A DNA stretch of 7,388 nucleotides from Fidelibacterota bacterium. Its GTDB lineage: Bacteria > Fidelibacterota > Fidelibacteria > Fidelibacterales > DSDE01. How positions within the stretch are numbered: the stretch's first letter is position 1; each line of letters starts with the position of its first letter. The DNA lies in assembly GCA_011049095.1 (NCBI GenBank), contig DSDE01000130.1, forward strand, positions 1-7,388. The letters run 5' to 3'. Of the stretch, positions 1 to 5,646 are shown piece after piece. Under the pieces are notes generated by a model. That model ran no database searches and had not been told where the DNA came from. It saw nothing but the letters and a program-made list of their open reading frames with translations. Position numbers and translations under genes: made by a program.

Positions 1-155
1 TTAAAATCTTTCAGCATATATTCCATATCAGACCGTAAGTCCACGCGTATCGATTCATATTGGATCCCCTCCTTCTGCAGCTCCCACTGAGCCAGCTCAT
101 AATCTGTAGGCAGGTCTTCTGCAAACAATATACGTAATGTTTTGCTATCTTTCAT
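1..155 (-). CDS. Response regulator receiver (REC) domain protein, N-terminal fragment
   Basis: The first 51 codons of a minus-strand gene are present; the rest lies beyond the left edge. The protein begins MKDSKTLRILFAEDLPTDYE. The pattern of a hydrophobic beta strand (LRILFA), an acidic pair (E13, D14), then a helix rich in L and E (ELAQWELQKEGI) is the opening of a CheY-like receiver domain. The acidic pair would bind Mg2+; the phospho-accepting aspartate would lie about 40 residues further on, out of view. The form resembles receivers in hybrid or PAS-associated signalling proteins, but the output domain cannot be seen. The ATG at 155 is supported by a near-consensus Shine-Dalgarno AAGGAGG at 170 to 164, eight bases upstream. 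It follows yigZ on the same strand after a 314-base gap, so it is probably transcribed separately. The receiver call is good; function and length are unknown. Confidence 0.8.
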   Translation of the reverse strand, partial: MKDSKTLRILFAEDLPTDYELAQWELQKEGIQYESIRVDLRSDMEYMLKDF

Positions 156-469
156 AGAACTATCCTCCTTGAAAAAAATGCTTTCCTTGACTTGCAGAAA
201 ATTACAAAGTTTATTAGGCAGATATCGGCCATCAATTAGATAAATAGTCCTTTTCTGAAGACATTATTAAAAAAAATGCCACTTGAGCAAAGAATATATG
301 GGAAAAAAGTAGTTTTCCGCTGCATATATAATATTTATTAAATTTACTAAGTAAGTTCATCGCCGAAAAATACGAGTAAAGCAGTCATTTTGCATCATTT
401 ATTTTAGCAAAATCAGCTATTTGTTACGATTTTTCAACACATCTATCCAAGCCTATCTTCTGTTTTGAG
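156..469. other. AT-rich intergenic region without a recognisable gene
   Basis: This 314-base gap lies between the yigZ stop and the receiver gene start, both on the minus strand. I see no convincing coding frame or RNA gene. It contains short inverted repeats: a 6-base stem GGAAAA/TTTTCC at 301-306 and 313-318, and a 7-base stem ATTTTGC/GCAAAAT at 387-393 and 407-413. Neither is GC-rich and followed by a clear T run on the minus strand, so I do not call a terminator. A 14-base near-palindrome with one mismatched pair sits at 217-230, about 60 bases before the receiver start. The gap presumably holds the end of the upstream transcript and the promoter of the receiver gene, but no -35/-10 pair stands out. 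Confidence 0.6.
164..170 (-). promoter_or_regulatory. Strong Shine-Dalgarno for the receiver gene
   Basis: On the minus strand AAGGAGG lies eight bases before the ATG at 155. It fixes the start of the truncated receiver gene and is the strongest ribosome binding site in the window. Confidence 0.85.
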
Positions 470-1081
470 CTATTCTCTGTCCACCAGCTTTCCGGTGACT
501 GATCCGGCTGTAGCTGAAAAAACAGCTTCTGTGAGCAAATCAGTATAAGATTCATCAACTTCTGCACGGATGCTGACATTTTCAAGAAATTCCTGCCAGA
601 TATGAATGATGGGAAATCGGTTAATCTCTCGCATAATGACTGGATGCTGTTCGTAAGTACATTTAAATTCAAGCATTTGACCTAGTTCTACCGTAAGAAT
701 TTCAATCCCTTCAAGGGAAAGTTCAGCAGCGCTGGAATATGCTCTCACCAAACCACCAGTACCCAGCTTTGTGCCGCCAAAATAGCGAGTAACAATGAGC
801 AAAACGTTGGAAAGACGATGTTTGGATGTGATGTCAAAAATTGGTTTGCCCGCCGTTCCCGACGGCTCGCCATCGTCACTGTAGCGAAAAGCCTCATTTT
901 TCCCCTGGCCAAATCGCCAGCCATAGCAATGATGTGTGGCATCGTGGTATTTTTTTTTAACATTATTGATAATTGCTTCTGCTTCGTCAGGACTCTGGAT
1001 GGGATGAGCCTCGGCAAAAAAACGACTTCCTTTTATACTATATTTAGCATATCCTGCTTTTGAGACTGTTTGGAATTTCAT
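470..1081 (-). CDS. yigZ: IMPACT/YigZ family protein (UPF0029)
   Basis: A 203-residue protein of the conserved YigZ/IMPACT family, close to the usual bacterial length of about 200-210. Residues about 18-123 form the IMPACT N-terminal domain, with the family hallmarks DATHHCYGWRFG (47-58), DDGEPSGTAGKPI (69-81) and RYFGGTKLGTGGLVRAY (99-115). Residues about 135-195 fit the C-terminal DUF1949 domain, which has a ferredoxin-like fold. The eukaryotic relative IMPACT regulates the kinase GCN2; the bacterial role is poorly defined, with a nucleic-acid or translation-related function usually suggested. The ATG at 1081 overlaps the TGA of the upstream protease gene as ATGA. No Shine-Dalgarno is visible before it, so translation probably depends on coupling. 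It appears to be the last gene of the operon. Family assignment is firm; the molecular function is not. Confidence 0.95.
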   Translation of the reverse strand: MKFQTVSKAGYAKYSIKGSRFFAEAHPIQSPDEAEAIINNVKKKYHDATHHCYGWRFGQGKNEAFRYSDDGEPSGTAGKPIFDITSKHRLSNVLLIVTRYFGGTKLGTGGLVRAYSSAAELSLEGIEILTVELGQMLEFKCTYEQHPVIMREINRFPIIHIWQEFLENVSIRAEVDESYTDLLTEAVFSATAGSVTGKLVDRE

Positions 1082-2598
1082 TTGAGAATGAGAAATTTTT
1101 CCTGAAAAACAATATGAGGAAAACTCAGTCTGAGAAAATATACACCGGAAGCCAGATGAATTTCCGGTAGCCAGAGGGAATTTTCACCCTGCTGAGCCGC
1201 AGCTTGATTGATGGAATTTTTAAAAATCCTGGCCCCTCGCAGATTAAAAATTTCTAAAGTCCCGCCTGCATAGTCTTCGCTCAGATTATATTGTATATAG
1301 ATTTTTTCGGGAGCTGGCGCCGGATTGGGGAAAATACCAATAAAATAGTCTGGAAATTTGGTCACCTGCAAAATCAGTTTAGCAGGGCTTTCCAGAGCAC
1401 CCACCCCTACGGTGACATAAACTTGCGGCATAGCTCCTCTCAGATCGAGAAGGGCCGGCTGCTCATTGAGATAAAAAGCGCCGCTGCGTTCACCGGAAAA
1501 AAAGACCAACTGAAGCGCCGATTCAGGAAGTCCCGACACAGAAAAAGCCATCAACACCGGCTCCAGATTTTCAATCAACCAAAATTGGTGGCTGTAAGAA
1601 TTGGAAATGTTCAATTCAAAATGCTCACTTTCGGCATCGGCCAGATCAAAATAGTGGCTGGGTGGAATTATCAACTCCGGCATCAGATGGGCATCGGGAA
1701 AGTGGCTTTTGTCTAAATGCCCGCTCTTCCCAGCGAAGATGTGACTGACACCCCATTCACTCATCAGCCTCGGCCATTCATTTCTGCCCATTTCGTTTAT
1801 TACATAAGTGTCGATGGCTTTCCAGACCCGCATAGTAAGGACATTCTCCCACATAAGTCTTATGGCGCGGTGGTCCAGATGCTGCATTTCCAAAAGCCAG
1901 CTTACGTTGTCATAGATATAATCATCCAGCGATTTGCCCCAATTCCGCACATAAGAATTCACATATTGAATATAATCATTAACTTCTGGGAATACCTGAT
2001 CCTCAACCCAGGTTGATGAGCATTCGTAAAACCAGATCTCTTCTGATGAGAATTCCCAGAGATTATAGCCGATCTGAAAAATGTGAAAAAGCTCATGAGC
2101 GCAGGTGACTTTCAACGCTTCATAGCCATTTGTGTAAAAGCTGCTGCCAACAAAATCATTGTCAATCTCAATATAGCCGGTATAGGCATAAGGCTGCATT
2201 GTATTTGAAGCTAGTCTTTCCGGTGTTGTTGCGCCATAATTGCCATCACCCAAATTTGTAAAGTAGATATCTATTTCGGGATTGGCATCATCATCAATGG
2301 GCGGCGTGCGAAACCCCAAGGTATCAGCTAAATAGTCATAGGAATACTCCAGATAGTGTCCCGCCATAATAATAAAATCGGGTACACGGGGATTTTGATC
2401 ATAAGTTTGTGGAACTGCATTTATGCCAGTATTATCAAAGTATAACTTGAAGCGTCCACTTTCAGAGATGTAATATTCAGTAAGATAATCTGGCCTGGAA
2501 TACTTTCCTTGAGGTGCTTTTAAGGATGCAAAAAGGGAAATTGCAGTAGCTATTAGCAGGCAACCGGTTCGTTTGAAAAATAGCGGAAAAATAATCAT
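1078..2598 (-). CDS. Secreted HExxH zinc metalloprotease with T9SS type A sorting domain
   Basis: A 506-residue exported protein when started at the ATG at 2598. Residues 1-28 look like a Sec signal peptide: a short start with KR, then the hydrophobic stretch GCLLIATAISLFASL ending in KA. The catalytic motif HELFH lies at 168-172, within TCAHELFHIFQIGY. The sequence YECSSTWVED 20-30 residues later supplies a probable third zinc ligand, E192 (E199 is the alternative). This arrangement recalls the MXAN_6640-type putative metalloproteases. A beta-rich segment follows at about 315-410. From about 422 to the end is a T9SS type A sorting-like domain: FPNPAPAPEKIYIQYNLSED, then LEIFNLRGARI, ASGVYFLRL and a terminal KFLILK. 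I infer Sec export, T9SS passage and surface attachment or release. The gene overlaps der and yigZ by four bases each. Protease activity and substrate are inferred from motifs only. Confidence 0.85.
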   Translation of the reverse strand: MIIFPLFFKRTGCLLIATAISLFASLKAPQGKYSRPDYLTEYYISESGRFKLYFDNTGINAVPQTYDQNPRVPDFIIMAGHYLEYSYDYLADTLGFRTPPIDDDANPEIDIYFTNLGDGNYGATTPERLASNTMQPYAYTGYIEIDNDFVGSSFYTNGYEALKVTCAHELFHIFQIGYNLWEFSSEEIWFYECSSTWVEDQVFPEVNDYIQYVNSYVRNWGKSLDDYIYDNVSWLLEMQHLDHRAIRLMWENVLTMRVWKAIDTYVINEMGRNEWPRLMSEWGVSHIFAGKSGHLDKSHFPDAHLMPELIIPPSHYFDLADAESEHFELNISNSYSHQFWLIENLEPVLMAFSVSGLPESALQLVFFSGERSGAFYLNEQPALLDLRGAMPQVYVTVGVGALESPAKLILQVTKFPDYFIGIFPNPAPAPEKIYIQYNLSEDYAGGTLEIFNLRGARIFKNSINQAAAQQGENSLWLPEIHLASGVYFLRLSFPHIVFQEKFLILK

Positions 2599-2606
2599 TT
2601 TTCCCT
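2595..2606 (-). promoter_or_regulatory. der/protease ATGA junction with weak Shine-Dalgarno
   Basis: AGGGAA at 2606-2601 precedes the ATG at 2598, which overlaps the der TGA (2597-2595) as ATGA. An in-frame TTG at 2613 would lengthen the protein by five residues (MVQGK) but has no Shine-Dalgarno before it. The ATG is the better start and leaves a cleaner signal peptide. Confidence 0.75.
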
Positions 2607-3902
2607 GAACCAAATTGCCAGAGGAACCCCTTTCATATCGAAGGCGTTGCGAAATTCTTTTTCCAGATATCTTTTATAAGTCTCTGAAATCAGTTTTGGT
2701 TCATTACTAAAGAGAATTAATGTCGGAGGATTTGTACTGACCTGCGTCACATACTTAATGGTGATTAGCTTTCCTTTAATGGCAGGCGGAGGTGTTTGCT
2801 TAAATTTATCCTGAAAGAAAGCATTTAATTCCGAAGTTTTAATATACTGATTCATACGAACTTTGACAGCCAGAGCCTCATCGAGCATTTTAAAAAGACG
2901 CTGCTTTTTTACGGCAGAGATAAAAAAGACAGGGTATGCTTCCAGTGGAGGAAACTGATGATAGAACTCTTCAGTGAGTGTCTTGGCTGTTTTATCATCT
3001 TTCTCAATCAAATCCCATTTATTGATTGCCAGAATAAGACCCCTTCCCTTTTGAATTACCATTTCTATAATTCTGATATCCTGCTTGCTGAAACCTTTGA
3101 CTGCATCCACCACAACAATTGCCAGATCTGACTCTGCCAGTGCTTTTTGCGTGCGGACGTTACTGTAAAACTCAACATTTTCCGTCACCCTTGCTTTTCT
3201 TCTTAAGCCAGCAGTATCTACGAGCAAAATATCCTGATTGTGATAACGAAAGCTGCTGTCTATGGCATCCCGGGTTGTGCCGGGAATATCAGTAACAATA
3301 TGTCGCTCTTCTCCTAAAAATGTGTTGGCAATAGTTGATTTACCCGCGTTTGGCATTCCCAGTAATGCAAGTCGTAAGGTATAGTCTTCCCGCCTTTTCA
3401 TCTTTTTATCAGGGAGCAGCGGCATAATTCTCTCCATCAGGTCTCCGGTTCCCATACCATTAAGTGCACTGATACTGCTGGGTTCGCCAAAACCTAATCT
3501 GTAAAATTCAGCGCTGCTAAGCTCACGCATTTCATTATCCGTTTTATTGCTCACCAGTATTACCGACTTTTTAGCTCGCTTTAGCAGGCGGGAAATTTCC
3601 AGATCAAACTCCGTTATACCAGTTAAAATATCCACCATAAAGAGAATCACATCGGCCTCCAGAATGGCAAGCTCAGCCTGACTTCGAATGGCTGTTTCAA
3701 TGCTGTCTTTTGGGCTTATCATTATTCCGCCTGTGTCTATCAGCAAAAATGATGTATCTTGCCAGCGGGCCGTACCATAGCTTCTGTCCCTTGTCACACC
3801 ATCCTGGGCATCAACGATTGCCTTTTTCTTACTGATGAATCGATTAAAGAGTGTTGATTTACCCACATTCGGGCGTCCTACGATTGCAACTGTTCCGCGC
3901 AT
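2595..3902 (-). CDS. der: Ribosome biogenesis GTPase Der (EngA)
   Basis: A full-length 435-residue Der, the tandem-GTPase factor that acts in maturation of the 50S ribosomal subunit. The first G domain shows G1 GRPNVGKS (9-16), switch region GVTRDR (35-40), G3 DTGG (56-59) and G4 NKTD (119-122). The second shows G1 GMPNAGKS (182-189), PGTTRD (207-212), G3 DTAG (229-232) and G4 NKWD (294-297), with SA (329-330) as the G5 element. Residues about 350-435 form the KH-like RNA-binding domain characteristic of Der. All nucleotide-binding motifs appear intact. The ATG at 3902 follows the TAA of the diguanylate cyclase gene with one intervening base, and AAAGGAT at 3913-3907 is a good Shine-Dalgarno lying inside the end of that upstream gene. 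Its TGA overlaps the protease ATG. Confidence 0.98.
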   Translation of the reverse strand: MRGTVAIVGRPNVGKSTLFNRFISKKKAIVDAQDGVTRDRSYGTARWQDTSFLLIDTGGIMISPKDSIETAIRSQAELAILEADVILFMVDILTGITEFDLEISRLLKRAKKSVILVSNKTDNEMRELSSAEFYRLGFGEPSSISALNGMGTGDLMERIMPLLPDKKMKRREDYTLRLALLGMPNAGKSTIANTFLGEERHIVTDIPGTTRDAIDSSFRYHNQDILLVDTAGLRRKARVTENVEFYSNVRTQKALAESDLAIVVVDAVKGFSKQDIRIIEMVIQKGRGLILAINKWDLIEKDDKTAKTLTEEFYHQFPPLEAYPVFFISAVKKQRLFKMLDEALAVKVRMNQYIKTSELNAFFQDKFKQTPPPAIKGKLITIKYVTQVSTNPPTLILFSNEPKLISETYKRYLEKEFRNAFDMKGVPLAIWFREK

Positions 3903-3903
3903 T

Positions 3904-4905
3904 TTAATCCTTTAAAGTATTCCGTATTTCTGAATAGAGCACGGAACGGTTTTTTCCCCGCATTTTCCCGAGATAAAGGGCTTCATCGGCCTGTTTCACG
4001 GCATCATCAATAGATAACTCAAAATTATCATAGAGAGTGATTCCCAACGTGATACTCACTTTAAGTAACTTTTCATCATACATGAAGGGGAAATAGTCAA
4101 TAGCTTCTCTCACTTTTTCGGCCACGATCTCAGCGCCGGCGGTACTAGTCTCTGGTAAAATAAAGAGAAATTCCTCGCCTCCCCAGCGACCGATGATATC
4201 CTGAAGACGTGTATGCTTTTTAAAAAGATTCGCTGTATGTACCAAAACATAATCACCGCAGTCGTGCCCATAGGTATCATTTATTTTTTTAAAATTATCA
4301 ATATCACAGAGGATAAGAGAAAATGGCTTTTGGTTGCGGCCAAAGCGACTTTTTTCTGCTTCAAGATGACGATAAAGATCGCCGCGGTTGCTGAGTTGCG
4401 TCAGGCTATCAGTTCTGGCAATAGTCTGCAATTCCTGGTAAGCCATTTCCAATTTCTTATTTTGAATTATTATCTCCTGATTGGCACGATGCAGCTCATC
4501 TCTCGCATCTTTCAGCGCTAAGTGAGTACGAATTCTACTTAAGGTTTCAGCTCTGTGAAATGGTTTAGTGATATAATCTACAGCTCCGGCATCAAAACCA
4601 AGAATTTTATCATCAGGCTTATTTTTTGAGGAGATAAAAATAACGGGAATATCAACGGTTTTGGGTGAATTTTTCAACTGATAACAGACTTCATAGCCAT
4701 CTATCTCCGGCATCATTATATCCAGCAGAATAAGGTCTGGCCTGAGTTTAGGCGCCAACTCCAAAGCCTGTATCCCTGAACTTATGGAATGGGTTCGAAA
4801 AGATTCTTTTTTTAATATTGTTGATAATAATTCAAGATTATCACGGCTATCATCGACAATCATAATTGTCACCGATCTGTTAACCATATTATTTTGCTCT
4901 CTCAT
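3904..4905 (-). CDS. Response regulator diguanylate cyclase (REC-GGDEF)
   Basis: A 333-residue two-domain protein predicted to make cyclic di-GMP from two GTP when phosphorylated. The receiver domain covers about 12-127, with acidic residues D18 and D19, phospho-acceptor D62 in LLDIMMPEIDG, S92 and K114 (TKPF). A helical, probably coiled-coil linker runs from about 130 to 162. The GGDEF domain covers about 163-326, opening with DSLTQLSNRGDL, containing DIDNFKKINDTYGHDCGD (201-218) and the active loop GGEEF (242-246). RLQD at 233-236 lies five residues before that loop, the canonical place of the RxxD inhibitory site, so feedback inhibition by c-di-GMP is expected. There is no EAL domain, membrane segment or partner kinase in view. 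The ATG at 4905 overlaps the ygjP TGA as ATGA, with AGGA at 4917-4914 eight bases upstream. An internal ATG at 4887 is less well supported. Confidence 0.95.
   Translation of the reverse strand: MREQNNMVNRSVTIMIVDDSRDNLELLSTILKKESFRTHSISSGIQALELAPKLRPDLILLDIMMPEIDGYEVCYQLKNSPKTVDIPVIFISSKNKPDDKILGFDAGAVDYITKPFHRAETLSRIRTHLALKDARDELHRANQEIIIQNKKLEMAYQELQTIARTDSLTQLSNRGDLYRHLEAEKSRFGRNQKPFSLILCDIDNFKKINDTYGHDCGDYVLVHTANLFKKHTRLQDIIGRWGGEEFLFILPETSTAGAEIVAEKVREAIDYFPFMYDEKLLKVSITLGITLYDNFELSIDDAVKQADEALYLGKMRGKNRSVLYSEIRNTLKD
3907..3913 (-). promoter_or_regulatory. Shine-Dalgarno of der inside the preceding gene
   Basis: AAAGGAT on the minus strand lies four bases before the der ATG and overlaps the last codons of the diguanylate cyclase gene. 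It supports both the der start and translation from a shared transcript. Confidence 0.7.
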
Positions 4906-5567
4906 TCGCTTTTTCCTGCTCTTATTATTATTTCATTTTTATGCAGGGCGCTCTTTTGGTGCAAAAGCCTGAAGCGTGGCCCCCATTTCATAATGTGCCG
5001 GTGCGTCACAGCAGCATCGGGGAAAAAAGACTCTAAGGTTTTCCAAAATTCCGGCTGGTGATGGGGATGAATCAGGTGCGTTATTTCATGAAGCATTACA
5101 TATTGCCGCTGAACACTTGGCAAAAAATAAAGATAGTGGCTAAGGGCAATATTTCCAGTGGTATCGCATCGGCCAAAGCGCTGAACCATGCGGCGAAAGC
5201 TTAGTGATCTGACAGATAATCCTCTTTTGCAAAGCAATGAAAAAAATTGATCTGATAATTGATTTTCTATTTCTAAAAGGCTTAAGCTAAGGGAATCAAG
5301 GGTGTGAAACCACTGCCAGGCATCAGCTTCTGAACTAATTTTTTTGCTTACCGAATTGAGAAATCGCATTTCCTGGCTATCTGTTTGGAAAAGTTTCATG
5401 ATATACTGCCAGCTCATATTTTTAGGAAAAAGACCGCTCACAGGCTTGAAAGGTATAAAGTGATAAGACCTGCCATGCTTACGCCTGGCGGACCGATTTA
5501 ATAAGACTGTCCCCAAACGCTCACTTACTATTTTTACACTATTATTTTTACTGTCTATCTTCTGCAT
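4902..5567 (-). CDS. YgjP-like (DUF45) zinc metallopeptidase
   Basis: A 221-residue protein when started at the ATG at 5567. The N-terminal part (VLLNRSARRKHGRSYHFIPF) fits the basic opening seen in the DUF45/YgjP family of M48-like, SprT-related peptidases. The C-terminal core has RRMVQRFGRCDTTGNIALSH, equivalent to the family's usual R-x(5)-WGSC-x(3)-GNI block, then HEITH (160-164) and HHQPEFW, where H170 is the likely third zinc ligand and E161 the catalytic base. The tryptophan and serine of WGSC are replaced by F and R. No signal peptide is seen, so it is probably cytoplasmic; substrates are unknown. The open frame extends upstream to 5783, but that part is antisense to the conserved methyltransferase gene and has no family similarity, so I reject it. 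No Shine-Dalgarno is evident at 5567. It is the first gene of the minus-strand operon. Confidence 0.85.
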   Translation of the reverse strand: MQKIDSKNNSVKIVSERLGTVLLNRSARRKHGRSYHFIPFKPVSGLFPKNMSWQYIMKLFQTDSQEMRFLNSVSKKISSEADAWQWFHTLDSLSLSLLEIENQLSDQFFSLLCKRGLSVRSLSFRRMVQRFGRCDTTGNIALSHYLYFLPSVQRQYVMLHEITHLIHPHHQPEFWKTLESFFPDAAVTHRHIMKWGPRFRLLHQKSALHKNEIIIRAGKSE

Positions 5568-5646
5568 AATGCTTAGTTTAATAAAAAAAAGTAAATTTTT
5601 AAAGCTCAAAAGCAGGAATCTCGCCGGAGAATTTGTATATTTAGCC
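5568..5646. promoter_or_regulatory. Divergent intergenic region, probable promoters for both sides
   Basis: These 79 bases separate the chosen starts of ygjP (leftward) and the methyltransferase gene (rightward), so both promoters should lie here or inside the adjoining genes. The half near ygjP is very A/T-rich, with an A8 run at 5583-5590. TATATT at 5636-5641 resembles a -10 element for the rightward gene, but it sits only five bases before the ATG and would imply a nearly leaderless transcript. No convincing -35 was found for either direction. The assignment as a promoter region rests on gene orientation. Confidence 0.45.

Noticed and set aside
217..230. Near-palindrome GGCAGATATCGGCC as an operator
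   Set aside because: Six of seven half-site pairs match, but roughly a 40 percent chance of one such match in a gap this long makes it insignificant without conservation data.
301..318. GGAAAA/TTTTCC hairpin as a transcription terminator
   Set aside because: The stem is six bases, mostly A/T, and is not followed by a T run on the minus strand; stability would be low.
387..413. ATTTTGC/GCAAAAT inverted repeat as a yigZ terminator
   Set aside because: A 7-base AT-rich stem with a 13-base loop and no T run after it on the minus strand is not a credible intrinsic terminator.
424..672. 82-codon minus-strand open frame overlapping the yigZ 3' end
   Set aside because: It is a shadow frame of yigZ, which is conserved throughout; it resembles no known family.
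1291..2016. Two adjacent plus-strand open frames of 141 and 99 codons
   Set aside because: They lie wholly antisense to the secreted protease, whose frame has a signal peptide, zinc motif and sorting domain. Their translations show no recognisable domain.
5583..5590. A8 run in the divergent gap as a frameshift or phase-variation tract
   Set aside because: It is a simple homopolymer in AT-rich intergenic DNA, outside the chosen coding regions, with no out-of-frame gene it would restore.
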